Positions 1 through 8,070 of a stretch of 64,000 bases of DNA are shown in pieces. Under the pieces are notes generated by a model, which ran no database searches, was not told the DNA's origin, and was given only the letters and a program-made list of their open reading frames with translations. The stretch spans positions 62,001 to 126,000 of the forward strand of contig NZ_JAAUVI010000010.1 of assembly GCF_021352225.1 (NCBI RefSeq), written 5' to 3'. Position numbers and translations under genes: made by a program. The stretch's first letter is position 1, and each line of letters opens with the position of its first letter. Origin of the DNA: Methylobacterium sp. C25. GTDB lineage: Bacteria > Pseudomonadota > Alphaproteobacteria > Rhizobiales > Beijerinckiaceae.

Positions 1-1152
1 TCGGACAGGGGCCGCCGCCGCACGCCCTGGATCGTCGGCGGCATGACCCTACTGGCGCTCGGCGGGTTCGGGGCCTCGGCTGCGACGGCCTTGTGCGAGA
101 CGAGCGTTGCGGCTGGGCTGACGCTCGCGGTGCTCTCCTTTCTCGCAGTCGGCATGGGTGCGGGCGCGGCCGGGACCTCGCTGCTCGTCCTGCTGGCAAC
201 CGGAGTGGACGATCGGCGGCGCGGGGCTGCCGCGACCGTGGTCTGGGTGATGATGATCGTCGGGTTCGCGGTCACTGCGCCGCTCGCCGGGCATTTCCTC
301 GATCCGTTTTCGGGGATGCGGCTGATGGCGGTGTCCGGCACGGTCTCAGCAATCGCGCTCGTCGTTGCTGTGCTGGCCGTGACCGGCATCGAGCCCGCGC
401 AACGTGCCCATCCATCTGGCACACCGGCGCACCACAAGACATTCTTCGAGGTGTTGGCGCGGGTCTGGGCGGAGCCGATCTCGCGCCGGTTCACGATCTT
501 CATCTTCGTGTCGATGCTGGCCTACAGCGCGCAAGAGTTGATCCTCGAACCCTATGCCGGCCTGATCTTCGAGATGACGCCGGGAGCGACGACAAAGCTT
601 TCGGGCCTCCAGCATGGTGGCGTCCTCGCCGGAATGCTGTTCGTGGCCGGCATCACTATGGGGATCGGTGGCCCGGTGTTGGGTTCGCTCAAGCTCTGGA
701 CTGCGGTCGGGTGCCTCGGCTCTGCCGTATCGCTGGCGATGATTGCGGTGGGCAGTTCGGTCGGGGCGGCTTTCCCGCTCCGCGAGTGCGTGTTCGCCCT
801 CGGGCTCTCCAACGGCGTGTACGCGGTCGCCGCGATCGGCTCGATGATGGGGCTGGCAGGACGAGGCGGCGAGGCCGAACGGGGAACGCGCATGGGCGTC
901 TGGGGCGCGGCGCAGGGCATCGCGTTTGGCGCGGGCGGCTTTCTCGGCACGATGGCTGTCGACCTCGCCCGGCTCGTAACCACCGATCTGACCGCTGCCT
1001 ACGCTTCAGTCTTCGCGGGCGAGGCCTTCCTCTTCGTCGCCGCCGCCGTCATCGCCCTGCGGATCGAGCATGCGCCGGCGCGCGAGCGCCGCTCAAATCC
1101 GCTGACGCAGGCCGCGACGTTCCAACTCGATCCCGGCCTGGAAGCGAGGTAG
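1..1152 (+). CDS. PucC/Bch2-family major facilitator protein, 5' truncated
   Basis: Integral membrane carrier-like protein of the BCH/PucC branch of the MFS, thought to help light-harvesting complex or bacteriochlorophyll assembly. The frame is open to the first base of the window (residues SDRGRRRTPWIVGG precede the first ATG at 43), so the N-terminal part lies outside; 383 codons are visible where family members have about 430-470. At least nine hydrophobic segments rich in Gly/Ala can be seen, including the block around LSGLQHGGVLAGMLFVAGI typical of this family. It ends 4 bp before bchP. In phototrophic Proteobacteria the bchP neighbour is the bch2/orf428 carrier, so that member is the most likely identity; LhaA or PucC proper are alternatives. 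Confidence 0.8.
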   Translation, partial: SDRGRRRTPWIVGGMTLLALGGFGASAATALCETSVAAGLTLAVLSFLAVGMGAGAAGTSLLVLLATGVDDRRRGAAATVVWVMMIVGFAVTAPLAGHFLDPFSGMRLMAVSGTVSAIALVVAVLAVTGIEPAQRAHPSGTPAHHKTFFEVLARVWAEPISRRFTIFIFVSMLAYSAQELILEPYAGLIFEMTPGATTKLSGLQHGGVLAGMLFVAGITMGIGGPVLGSLKLWTAVGCLGSAVSLAMIAVGSSVGAAFPLRECVFALGLSNGVYAVAAIGSMMGLAGRGGEAERGTRMGVWGAAQGIAFGAGGFLGTMAVDLARLVTTDLTAAYASVFAGEAFLFVAAAVIALRIEHAPARERRSNPLTQAATFQLDPGLEAR

Positions 1153-1156
1153 CGCT

Positions 1157-2362
1157 ATGTCCGAGCCCGCTGTCGAAGCCGAGATGTTCGATGTCGTCGT
1201 TGTCGGCGGCGGCCCGTCCGGCGCGACGGCAGCGACCGATCTGGCGCGCGCCGGCCGTCGCGTGCTGCTGCTGGACAAGGCAGGCCGGATCAAGCCCTGC
1301 GGCGGCGCGATCCCGCCCCGCCTCATCCGCGATTTCGCCATCCCCGACGAACTCCTGGTCGCCAAGATCCGTTCGGCCCGGATGATCGCGCCGAGTGACA
1401 AGCGCGTCGACATGCCGGTCGGCGACGGTTTCGTCGGCATGGTCGACCGCGAGCAGTTCGATCCCTGGCTGCGCGACCGTGCCGCCCTGGCGGGCGCCGA
1501 GCACCGCGAGGGTGTATTCGAGCGCATCAGCCGCGACGGGAATGGCCTTGCATCGGTCCACTACAGCGCCGGCAAGGGTGCCGAGCGGCGGCAGGCCGTC
1601 GTGCGAACCAGCCTCGTCATTGGTGCCGACGGCGCATGCTCACCGGTCGGGCGCGCCGAGATTCCCGGTCATGCGGCGATGCGCCAGGTCTTCGCCTATC
1701 ACGAGATCGTCCGCCGCCCGGCTCAGGACGCCGATTACGAGGCGTCGCGCTGCGACGTCTATTACCAGGGCGCGCTCTCTCCGGATTTCTACGCCTGGGT
1801 CTTCCCGCACGGCGAAACGATCAGTGTCGGCACCGGGAGCGCTCGCAAGGGATTCTCGCTGCGCGGGGCGATCCGAGATCTGCGCCGCTCCTCCGGCCTC
1901 GCGGCCGGCGAGACCATCCGCCGCGAAGGTGCGCCGCTGCCGCTCAAGCCCCTCGACCGCTGGGACAACGGCCGCGACGTGCTGCTCACCGGTGATGCGG
2001 CGGGCATAGTCGCGCCTGCCTCCGGAGAAGGCATCTACTACGCGATGCTCGGCGGACGCCTGTCGGCGGAAGCCGCTGACGTTTTTCTGCGCACGGGCGA
2101 CGTGAGGGCCCTGAGGCAGGCGCGGCGCCGGTTCATGAAGCTGCACGGCCGCGTGTTCTGGATCCTGCGCATGATGCAGTGGGTCTGGTACCGCAATGAC
2201 TCCCTGCGCGAGCGCTTCGTCTCGATCTGCCGCGACAAGGACGTGCAGCAGCTGACCTGGGACAGCTACATGAACAAGGAGCTGGTCCGCGCCAAGCCGG
2301 CGGCCCACGCGCGGATCTTCTTCAAGGATCTCGCCCACCTCTTCCGCTGGGTCTCACCGTGA
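1157..2362 (+). CDS. bchP: Geranylgeranyl diphosphate/bacteriochlorophyll reductase
   Basis: Flavoprotein that reduces the geranylgeranyl tail of bacteriochlorophyll to phytyl, the last step of bacteriochlorophyll a synthesis. The 401-residue protein opens with an FAD-binding Rossmann motif (VVVGGGPSGATAATDLARAG, about residues 14-33), followed by the CGGAIPPRLI block and later LLTGDAAGIVAPASGEGIYYA, the second FAD motif typical of geranylgeranyl reductases. Length matches family members (about 390-400). The start ATG lies 4 bp after the carrier stop and the stop overlaps the tspO GTG by 4 bp, so the three genes are probably one transcript. It marks the organism as an anoxygenic (likely aerobic) phototroph. 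Confidence 0.92.
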   Translation: MSEPAVEAEMFDVVVVGGGPSGATAATDLARAGRRVLLLDKAGRIKPCGGAIPPRLIRDFAIPDELLVAKIRSARMIAPSDKRVDMPVGDGFVGMVDREQFDPWLRDRAALAGAEHREGVFERISRDGNGLASVHYSAGKGAERRQAVVRTSLVIGADGACSPVGRAEIPGHAAMRQVFAYHEIVRRPAQDADYEASRCDVYYQGALSPDFYAWVFPHGETISVGTGSARKGFSLRGAIRDLRRSSGLAAGETIRREGAPLPLKPLDRWDNGRDVLLTGDAAGIVAPASGEGIYYAMLGGRLSAEAADVFLRTGDVRALRQARRRFMKLHGRVFWILRMMQWVWYRNDSLRERFVSICRDKDVQQLTWDSYMNKELVRAKPAAHARIFFKDLAHLFRWVSP

Positions 2363-2856
2363 GCGCGCTGCTGGGAGACGGCTGGGCCGTTCCCCTGGTC
2401 GCCGCACTCGCGGCGGTGGTCGTCGCCGTCGTGGGCGGTGTCGCGACCGTCACCGACGACTGGTACCATCGCCTGCGCCAGCCGTCGTGGAAGCCGCCGG
2501 ACTGGGCATTCGGCCCGATATGGTCGGTGATCTTCGCGCTGACGGCGACGGCCGGCGTGCTCGCCTGGAATGCCGATTCGAGTCCCGCCGCCCGAGGCGC
2601 ATTGATCGCGGCCTACGGCGTCAATGGCGTGCTCAACATGGCCTGGAGCGTCATCTTCTTCCGAATGCGCAGGCCGGATCTCGCTCTTGCCGAGGTTGTG
2701 CTGCTCTGGCTGTCCATCGTCGCGCTCGTCTTCGTGACCGGCCGAGCTACTCCCGTCGCTGCGTTCCTGAACCTGCCGTATCTCGGCTGGGTCAGCATCG
2801 CCACGTTCCTCAACCTGCGGATCGTCCAGCTCAATCCGCGTCTGCGAGCGGCGTGA
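2359..2856 (+). CDS. tspO: TspO/MBR family tryptophan-rich membrane protein
   Basis: 165-residue integral membrane protein of the translocator/benzodiazepine-receptor family, which binds porphyrins and in Rhodobacter tunes photosynthesis gene expression in response to oxygen. The family signature is visible as WYHRLRQPSWKPPDWAFGPIWSVIF (residues about 35-59), followed by four hydrophobic segments, the Trp-rich AWNAD and NMAWSVIFFRMRRPDLAL blocks, and a final NLPYLGWVSIATFLNLRI helix. The start is a GTG whose bases overlap the bchP stop (GTGA), indicating translational coupling. Placement inside a bacteriochlorophyll operon fits a role in tetrapyrrole traffic or sensing. Confidence 0.93.
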   Translation: MSALLGDGWAVPLVAALAAVVVAVVGGVATVTDDWYHRLRQPSWKPPDWAFGPIWSVIFALTATAGVLAWNADSSPAARGALIAAYGVNGVLNMAWSVIFFRMRRPDLALAEVVLLWLSIVALVFVTGRATPVAAFLNLPYLGWVSIATFLNLRIVQLNPRLRAA

Positions 2857-2860
2857 ACCG

Positions 2861-3232
2861 ATGGCCGAGCTGTTCGCGAGCGGCAGGATCATCGACCTCA
2901 TTCTGGCGCTCGTAGCCTGCGAGGCGCTCGCGCTGCTGGTCTGGCGCTGGCGTCGAGGACGTGGCCCCTCGCCGATTGCGTTGATCGGAAATATTGCGGC
3001 GGGCGCTTGCCTGATGATCGCCCTGCGCGCTGCGCTGTCCGGCGCTCACTGGACAATCATCGCCGGATCTCTTCTGGGATCGCTCGTCGCGCACGTGGCC
3101 GATCTATGGTTCAGGTTGCATGAAGAGCAGTCGAAGGCGCTTGGTCGCAGGTCACAGTTGGGTGAGCCTGGAACATCGACTGATACGGCAGCGTTCAATC
3201 GCCGGCAGCAGGCTAGAATGATTTCATCTTAA
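2861..3232 (+). CDS. Small membrane protein of unknown function in photosynthesis cluster
   Basis: A 123-residue protein starting 4 bp after tspO. Residues about 8-26 and 42-85 are hydrophobic and predict three membrane segments with a basic WRWRRGRGP loop between the first two; the last 40 residues are hydrophilic. I recognise no family. The tight spacing to bchP-tspO makes co-transcription likely, and codon use looks like that of its neighbours. The function is unknown; a role beside TspO is only inferred from position. Confidence 0.6.
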   Translation: MAELFASGRIIDLILALVACEALALLVWRWRRGRGPSPIALIGNIAAGACLMIALRAALSGAHWTIIAGSLLGSLVAHVADLWFRLHEEQSKALGRRSQLGEPGTSTDTAAFNRRQQARMISS

Positions 3233-3258
3233 ATCTATCCTGCGCAGGGAGTAGCGCC

Positions 3259-4857
3259 ATGGCCCGACGCACTGCGCTGGCATTCGGCTCGCTGATCGCG
3301 GCTGCTCTTCTCGCCCCTGCCTTCGCCAGTGCTCAAGGAGCCGACCAGGACTTGGTGAAGCGCGGCGAATACCTCGTCACGGCCGGCGATTGCACGGCCT
3401 GCCACACGGCTGCCGGAGGCAAATTCCTCGCTGGAAACTACAAGCTCGACACGCCGATCGGCGCGATCATGACGCCGAACCTGACCCCCGACAAGGAGAC
3501 CGGTCTCGGCAAGTGGAGCTACGAAAAATTCGAGCAGGCCTTCCGCCACGGCGTCGGTGACGAGGGCGAATATCTCTATCCCGCCTTCCCGTTCGCCTGG
3601 TTCGCCAAGGTCAGCGACGACGACGTCAAGGCGATCTGGGCCTACCTGCAATCGGTGCCGGCAGCACGGGAAGAGCGCAAGGCGAATGAGATCCCGTTCC
3701 CGTTCAACGTGCGCGCATCGTTGATCACCTGGCGCACGGCGTTCTTCTCTTCCGACCGCTTCAAGCCCGATCCGAAGGCCAGCGAGCAGATCAACCGTGG
3801 CGGCTATCTCGTCGAAGGACTGGCGCATTGCGGCATGTGCCACAACGAGCACAAGCTCGTCGGCAATTCGAGCCTCGCCGGCAAGTTCGGTGGTGGTGTG
3901 ATCGACGGCTGGTACGCCCCCAACATCACGCCGGAGGGCCATCAAGGGATCGGCGCCTGGAGCGATGACGAGGTGTTCACCTACCTCAAGACGGGCAGTG
4001 CGCCCGGCAACCGGCCCGGCGTCGCGGCAGGACCGATGCGCCAGACCATCAACGAGTCGCTGAGCAAGATGACCGACGACGATCTGAAGGCCATCGTCGC
4101 CTATCTCAGGACGGTCGCGGCACGCCAGACCTACAAGGAAAAGGATCTGCAGGCCTTCAACACCGCGCATGCGCCGGGCGGGGCCACCTACCTGACCTTC
4201 TGCTCGTCCTGCCACCAGCCCGACGGCAAGGGCATTCCGGGCGCGGTGCCGGCGCTGGCTGGCAATACGGCGGTGCAGCAGGCTGGACCCGAGACCGTGC
4301 TGCGCGTCGTCTATGGCGGGCTGCCGGCCCAGAACGGCTATGCGCCGATGGTCGCCATCGGCCAGGAGATGACCGAGCAGCAGGTCAAGGACGTGACGGA
4401 CTACGTGCGCAACTCATGGGGCAATAACGCGCCCGTCATGAACAGCGGCACCGCCGTCTCGGACGCCAAGGCCAAGACCAGGACCATGCAATCCGGCACC
4501 GCCGAATGCACCGAGGCCTATCTCGACGGGCTGCAGGAGCCGTTCCAGAAGGCCGGCATCACCGACCAACTCAAGGGCCTGAAGCAGGGCGACTTCACCA
4601 CGGCACTGGCCAGGATCGTCCCGCAGCTGAGATCGGCGGCGAACGGCGCCTCCGACGAGGCGATCGTGAACGGCCTGACCACGGCGTTCTGCAAGGTCGG
4701 GCGGAACGATCCGCAATACGGCAATGCGAGCTGGCCGACGGTGCTCGGAAGCTTCGCCAACATCGCCTACAGTCAGGTTCGGCATCCCGAGAAGCATGCC
4801 AGCGCGAAGCCCGGTGCGCCGCCGGCCTCAGACAGCGCCCAGCCCAGCCACAACTGA
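3259..4857 (+). CDS. Triheme cytochrome c (dehydrogenase cytochrome-subunit type)
   Basis: Periplasmic or membrane-anchored cytochrome carrying electrons from a periplasmic dehydrogenase to the respiratory chain. A signal peptide (residues 1-23, ending AFASAQG) is followed by three CxxCH haem sites: CTACH (about residue 45), CGMCH (about 193) and CSSCH (about 315), spaced as in the cytochrome subunits of alcohol, aldehyde and gluconate dehydrogenases (adhB type). At 532 residues it is longer than the usual 430-480, with a roughly 120-residue C-terminal extension that contains two Cys (TAECTEAY, TTAFCKVG). No dehydrogenase gene is adjacent, so the partner is encoded elsewhere or this subunit works alone. 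A role with the upstream photosynthesis genes is unproven. Confidence 0.87.
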   Translation: MARRTALAFGSLIAAALLAPAFASAQGADQDLVKRGEYLVTAGDCTACHTAAGGKFLAGNYKLDTPIGAIMTPNLTPDKETGLGKWSYEKFEQAFRHGVGDEGEYLYPAFPFAWFAKVSDDDVKAIWAYLQSVPAAREERKANEIPFPFNVRASLITWRTAFFSSDRFKPDPKASEQINRGGYLVEGLAHCGMCHNEHKLVGNSSLAGKFGGGVIDGWYAPNITPEGHQGIGAWSDDEVFTYLKTGSAPGNRPGVAAGPMRQTINESLSKMTDDDLKAIVAYLRTVAARQTYKEKDLQAFNTAHAPGGATYLTFCSSCHQPDGKGIPGAVPALAGNTAVQQAGPETVLRVVYGGLPAQNGYAPMVAIGQEMTEQQVKDVTDYVRNSWGNNAPVMNSGTAVSDAKAKTRTMQSGTAECTEAYLDGLQEPFQKAGITDQLKGLKQGDFTTALARIVPQLRSAANGASDEAIVNGLTTAFCKVGRNDPQYGNASWPTVLGSFANIAYSQVRHPEKHASAKPGAPPASDSAQPSHN

Positions 4858-4882
4858 GTGCCTGCGCGGGTCTCGCGCCCGC

Positions 4883-5182
4883 TCAGTCCAGCCGCAGCCG
4901 CGCGAAGTCGAGCTCGATCTCGACGGATTCTGTGAGGTAGGCCACCGCCTTCTGGTCGAGAGCGGCGCCCGTGAGGCGCTTGCGGAGCTCCTCGGTGTCG
5001 GCCAGGGCATCGCCGGACAGCCTGCCCGCAGGGATGAGCCGCTTCAGCATCGGGCTCAGGAGCGCTTCGCGGCTGTAGCCACGATGAGCCGCAAGGCGAC
5101 GGATGCGCAGGATGAGCGCGTCGAAATCCTGTTCGACCGACCGGAAGCTGTCTCTCGGGCTCCGATGGGGGCGGGGTTGCAT
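4883..5182 (-). CDS. Hypothetical protein with basic N-terminus
   Basis: A 99-residue (ATG at 5182) or 113-residue (TTG at 5224) soluble protein converging on the cytochrome gene. The N-terminus is rich in Arg and Pro; the remainder is predicted mostly helical and charged (FDALILRIRRLAAHRGYSRE, DTEELRKRLTGAALDQKAVAYL). A GAAGGA sequence lies about 12 bp before the ATG, which is why I prefer it, though the TTG cannot be excluded. I recognise no domain. High GC and codon pattern look native. Confidence 0.5.
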   Translation of the reverse strand: MQPRPHRSPRDSFRSVEQDFDALILRIRRLAAHRGYSREALLSPMLKRLIPAGRLSGDALADTEELRKRLTGAALDQKAVAYLTESVEIELDFARLRLD

Positions 5183-5321
5183 GGGCGCGGCGTCCTTCGA
5201 TCCGACGCGACTGTCAGCCCGCAAACGTCACTATTTCGTTCAGACTCAAGGTTTATTTTGCCGCGAGATGGCCACAGGACCATCTCGCGTGAGGATCTTC
5301 AGAGCCGCGCCCGGCGAGCCC

Positions 5322-5735
5322 TCAGCGCAACTCGCCTTTGGGGCTCTTTGCCATCCTGCGCCGGACGTAGACCAACGCGCCAACCACGAGAAGCACGGGC
5401 AGGCCGGCACCGGCTATAGGACCGGGTGCGCCTTTCGGGCCGCCGTAGCCGGGGCCGGGACCTCCGCCGTAGCCCGGGCCGGGTCCTCCACCGTAGCCAG
5501 GGCCGGGTCCTCCACCGTAGCCAGGGCCAGGGCCTCCACCGTAGCCGGGGCTAGGGCCTCCGCCCGGGCTCGGGCCAGGCCCTCCGGCGTAGCCAGGACC
5601 GGATCCCCCGCCATTGCCGGGGCTGGAACCCCAGCCACTCGGGGGGCCGAGTTCCCTGTCATAGGTAACGGCCATGGCCGAGCTGCCGCCGATACAGCAG
5701 AAAACGAGCGCAACCCACATCCTCGACCGCATCAT
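5322..5735 (-). CDS. Secreted Gly/Pro/Tyr-repeat protein with C-terminal membrane anchor
   Basis: A 137-residue protein that starts at the tandem ATGs 5735/5732 behind a GAGAGGCGG ribosome site. Residues 1-22 (WVALVFCCIGGSSAMA) form a signal peptide. The middle is a tandem array of GPGYGGG-type octapeptides rich in Gly, Pro and Tyr, and the end holds one hydrophobic segment (GAGLPVLLVVGALVYV) followed by basic RRRMAKSPKGELR. The layout, an export signal, a low-complexity extracellular stretch and a C-terminal anchor with positive tail, resembles sorted surface proteins. No enzyme domain is visible. The open frame extends upstream to 6125, but that part lacks protein-like composition. Confidence 0.65.
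   Translation of the reverse strand: MMRSRMWVALVFCCIGGSSAMAVTYDRELGPPSGWGSSPGNGGGSGPGYAGGPGPSPGGGPSPGYGGGPGPGYGGGPGPGYGGGPGPGYGGGPGPGYGGPKGAPGPIAGAGLPVLLVVGALVYVRRRMAKSPKGELR
5445..5612. repeat. 24-bp tandem minisatellite, about seven units
   Basis: Units begin at 5445, 5469, 5493, 5517, 5541, 5565 and 5589, each starting GTAGCC (the sixth has lost it) and reading through CCGGGTCCTCC-like cores. The period is a multiple of three, so copy-number change would keep the surface-protein frame open and alter the number of GPGYGGG repeats. Confidence 0.9.
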
Positions 5736-5913
5736 GGCCACCGCCTCTCGACATCGTATGACGGTCGAGAGTTGGATGTTGCGCAGCTTCTGTCGAGTAG
5801 CCAAAATTCTGTATCGACTACTCCGATAGTTGGATGAGGCACGCTCGCTGACGAGCACAGCGTCAGCCGAAACCGATCGATCTGCAGCTTTGCTTCGATT
5901 CGGCGATGGGCAA

Positions 5914-6195
5914 TCAGGGGCGATAAGGCCGCGCCACGACGGGCTGATGGCTCGAGGGCGCCAGATGGGTGTGCTGTCGACGCCTTGAGCCGGAGGCCGA
6001 TCTCGCCGGGCCGCTGGACGCATGCGAACGCATCGCATTCTCGTCGCCGTAATAGTCATTCCCGCCAGCGCCGAATGCTCCGCCCGTGACGACGCCATCG
6101 CTGAAGGGCCGTCCGAACAGCGCATCCGAGATCGGGTCCGCCTTCGCGGGCAGTACCGTCAGCAGGATCGGGAGGGCGAGGAGGACGAAGCGCAT
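5914..6195 (-). CDS. Small secreted hypothetical protein
   Basis: A 93-residue protein with a clear signal peptide (MRFVLLALPILLTVLPAKAD, cleavage near residue 19). The mature part is hydrophilic, with Gly/Asp/Tyr (GAGGNDYYGDENAM) and then Ser/Arg/His-rich sequence ending in VVARPYRP. No known family is recognised. It precedes the Gly-Pro repeat gene on the same strand after about 180 bp, so both may be envelope proteins of one lineage-specific set, but nothing shows they are co-transcribed. Confidence 0.6.
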   Translation of the reverse strand: MRFVLLALPILLTVLPAKADPISDALFGRPFSDGVVTGGAFGAGGNDYYGDENAMRSHASSGPARSASGSRRRQHTHLAPSSHQPVVARPYRP

Positions 6196-6255
6196 CAGGC
6201 AGCTTACGCCGGCTCACCCTGACGTGCACTTAACGCCTCGGCTACCACCAAAGTC

Positions 6256-6278
6256 CGATCGCCTCGCGGAGGCGATCG
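6256..6278 (-). terminator. Hairpin downstream of tRNA-Val
   Basis: A perfect 10-bp stem (CGATCGCCTC / GAGGCGATCG) with a 3-base loop lies 21 bp past the 3' end of the tRNA. Only a short T-run follows on the minus strand (ACTTTGG), so it is a weak intrinsic terminator or a processing hairpin. Confidence 0.5.
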
Positions 6279-6298
6279 CTCCAGCCATCGGAAAGGAT

Positions 6299-6374
6299 TG
6301 GTGGGCAGTGACGGGCTCGAACCGCCGACATTCTCGGTGTAAACGAGACGCTCTACCAACTGAGCTAACCGCCC
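6299..6374 (-). tRNA. tRNA-Val (anticodon UAC)
   Basis: A 76-nt cloverleaf can be folded by eye on the minus strand: acceptor stem GGGCGGT/ACTGCCC with encoded CCA, D-arm TAGCTCAGTTGGTAGAGC, anticodon stem TCTCG/CGAGA with loop TTTACAC (anticodon TAC, reads GUA and probably GUG), and T-arm GGTTCGAGCC. All stems pair except one G-U in the acceptor. Confidence 0.96.
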
Positions 6375-6435
6375 TGACCATGCGCGGAGCGTTACGAAAA
6401 ACGCTTCGCTTTCGCAAGCGGGGCCGCGGCGCGGC

Positions 6436-6651
6436 TCAGTAATGCGGCGGGGGCGGCTCCGGGGCGCCGGCGCTGCCGCGGGCGGCGGAGGCTTCCTCGA
6501 TCTGGGCTTCGAGGCGCTGGACCGCGCGCACCAGGGCGTCGATTTTCTTCCATTGGGCGGTGATCGTCGCGTTGAGATCCTCGATCGTGGCCTCCTGCTC
6601 GGTGAGGCGGATCTCGAGGCGGTCGATCCGGCTGTCATGTGGGTCGGTCAT
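6436..6651 (-). CDS. slyX: SlyX family protein
   Basis: A 71-residue coiled-coil protein of the SlyX family, whose molecular role is unknown. The heptad-rich core RIDRLEIRLTEQEATIEDLN is followed by the family-typical Q-x3-I-D-x-L-x3-V-x-x-L stretch and the Pro-rich ending EPPPPHY, which is diagnostic. The start ATG at 6651 has an AGGAG site at good spacing; the longer open frame upstream to 6993 is read-through into the structured spacer and lacks coding character. It lies between tRNA-Val and the 592-bp spacer. Confidence 0.85.
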   Translation of the reverse strand: MTDPHDSRIDRLEIRLTEQEATIEDLNATITAQWKKIDALVRAVQRLEAQIEEASAARGSAGAPEPPPPHY

Positions 6652-6734
6652 CGGTGCTCCTGTCGCCGGCCCTTGTATCCGAGGCGCGTTCACGCGTCCC
6701 CGCGAGCCGAGCGCTCCTGGGGCCTTGGGGTGAC

Positions 6735-6796
6735 GCGGGACGCCGCGGAACCACGGCAAGCTTGCAGCAAGAAACGACGGTTCCCCGGCGTCCCGC
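6735..6796. repeat. 18-bp near-perfect inverted repeat with palindromic loop
   Basis: Arms 6735-6752 (GCGGGACGCCGCGGAACC) and 6779-6796 pair at 17 of 18 positions around a 26-base loop, and the loop itself holds the palindrome GCAAGCTTGC. Neither arm is followed by a T-run, so a simple terminator is unlikely. Confidence 0.85.
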
Positions 6797-7169
6797 GGTC
6801 GGCGGCCCCCATGCGAGGCCGTCGGCCGGTTTTTCGTCGCGGTGTCTCCAACGGAATCCGGCCTGCGAGTAGACGTTTCCGGGTCGTGATGCCCCGGGTT
6901 GCCACAAAAGGGTCTGTCCCAGCCTACTGCCCCGTAGTGAGCAGCGCCGCAGTTCACTCGTCCGTCCCAGAGTTGGGTCACGGGACCGGTCATTTCCTCC
7001 CGGTGCGCGTTCCCGCGTGTCCGTGCCCGATCCGAGAGCGGCGTCTCGCCGAACCCGTCGCCCGGAGCGAAGGGACCGAACCTCCGCCGCAGGCACCGCC
7101 TCGCCTCCCATCACGCCTCCGGTCGGTCACCGGCGGCGCACCCCGAAAGTCCGGGCGGCGAGTTCGAGG

Positions 7170-7198
7170 AAACAATCACAAAATAGGAATTATGTCAA
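7170..7198 (-). promoter_or_regulatory. Possible promoter (-35-like TTGACA in AT-rich patch)
   Basis: On the minus strand TTGACA (7198-7193) is followed by TAATTCCTATTTTGTGA. There is no good -10 hexamer at 17 bp, so this is tentative. It would direct transcription through the structured spacer toward slyX. Confidence 0.25.
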
Positions 7199-7243
7199 GA
7201 TCGCTGCCGGTCATTTTGCGACGGCGGTCGCCGAACGAGAGCG

Positions 7244-7996
7244 CTACCGCGTCTCCTCGGGCTCGTGCCCCGGACGCTCCTCCAGCCCGTGGCCTAGGGC
7301 GACGCGCTCGTCGAAGACGAAGCAGTCGCCACGCCAGCGGCTCTCGGCCTCGGGCACGGTCTCGAGGTATTTCAGGATGCCGCCCTTGAGCAGGTGGACA
7401 TGCGCGAAGCCGCGCTCCTTGAGATAGGCCCCGGCCTTCTCGCAGCGGATGCCGCCGGTGCAGAACAGCGCGACCTCCGTCTGCTCCGCCGGATCGAGCC
7501 CGTCCGCATAAGCGCGAAATTCCGAAAAGCTCCTTGTGCCGGGATCGACCGCGCCCTCGAACGTACCGAGCGCCACCTCGAAGGCGTTGCGGGTGTCGAC
7601 GAGGAGCAGGTTCGGCCGCGCCATCAGCGCGTTCCAGTCCTCGGGCGCGACCGTCTCGCCGGCCCCGCGCGTCGGATCGGTGCGGCCGCCGTCGAAGGTG
7701 ACGATCTCGGGCTTCAGCTTCACCTTGAGCCGGCGGAAGGGCGGCGCCTCGGCGGTGGAGAGCTTGCATTCGAGATCGTCGAGCCGGCCGCCGAGCAGGG
7801 CCCCGCCGCGCAGCTCCGCCAGAAAGGCGTCGATCGCCTCGGCCGAGCCCGCCACGGTGCCGTTGATCCCCTCCTCCGCCAGCAGCAGCGTGCCGGTGAT
7901 GCCGAGCTTTTCGCAGAGCGCTAACAGAGGCGCCTGCAACGCGGCGGCGTCGGGCAGGGAGACGAACTGGTAGAGAGCGGCGACGGTGTGGGGCAT
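7244..7996 (-). CDS. trhO: tRNA uridine(34) hydroxylase, rhodanese-like
   Basis: Oxygen-dependent enzyme that hydroxylates uridine 34 of certain tRNAs toward ho5U (YceA/TrhO). The 250-residue protein begins with the N-terminal acylphosphatase-like domain (YQFVSLPD... GTLLLAEEGINGTVAGS, about 1-95) followed by a rhodanese domain containing the catalytic loop LFCTGGIRCEKAGAYL (Cys about residue 180) and the Gly-rich ending LKGGILKYLETVPE. Alphaproteobacterial members have this 245-260 residue length and lack the C-terminal Cys-rich extension of E. coli. The gene is alone on its strand behind paired repeats. Confidence 0.93.
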   Translation of the reverse strand: MPHTVAALYQFVSLPDAAALQAPLLALCEKLGITGTLLLAEEGINGTVAGSAEAIDAFLAELRGGALLGGRLDDLECKLSTAEAPPFRRLKVKLKPEIVTFDGGRTDPTRGAGETVAPEDWNALMARPNLLLVDTRNAFEVALGTFEGAVDPGTRSFSEFRAYADGLDPAEQTEVALFCTGGIRCEKAGAYLKERGFAHVHLLKGGILKYLETVPEAESRWRGDCFVFDERVALGHGLEERPGHEPEETR

Positions 7997-8070
7997 GTCG
8001 CGGAGGGTTTAACAGCGGTGCGGTGTCGGCGAAACGCGCACGGGCGCAGGCCGGCCCATCCCACCAATTC

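Larger units (their letters stand above)
6652..7243. other. 592-bp spacer without a convincing gene, rich in inverted repeats
   Basis: Open frames cross this region only because of high GC; none starts with a ribosome site or resembles a protein. It contains a long near-perfect inverted repeat (6735-6796), smaller dyads such as GTCCC-GGGAC near 6973-6996 and GTGA-TCAC near 6935-6960, and an AT-rich patch at 7170-7198 with TTGACA on the minus strand. The composition fits a structured RNA or long leader of slyX better than a gene. Confidence 0.5.

Noticed and set aside
6635..7114. Open frames across the slyX-trhO spacer
   Set aside because: No ribosome site, Arg/Pro/Ser-rich random-like composition, and they run across the inverted repeat.
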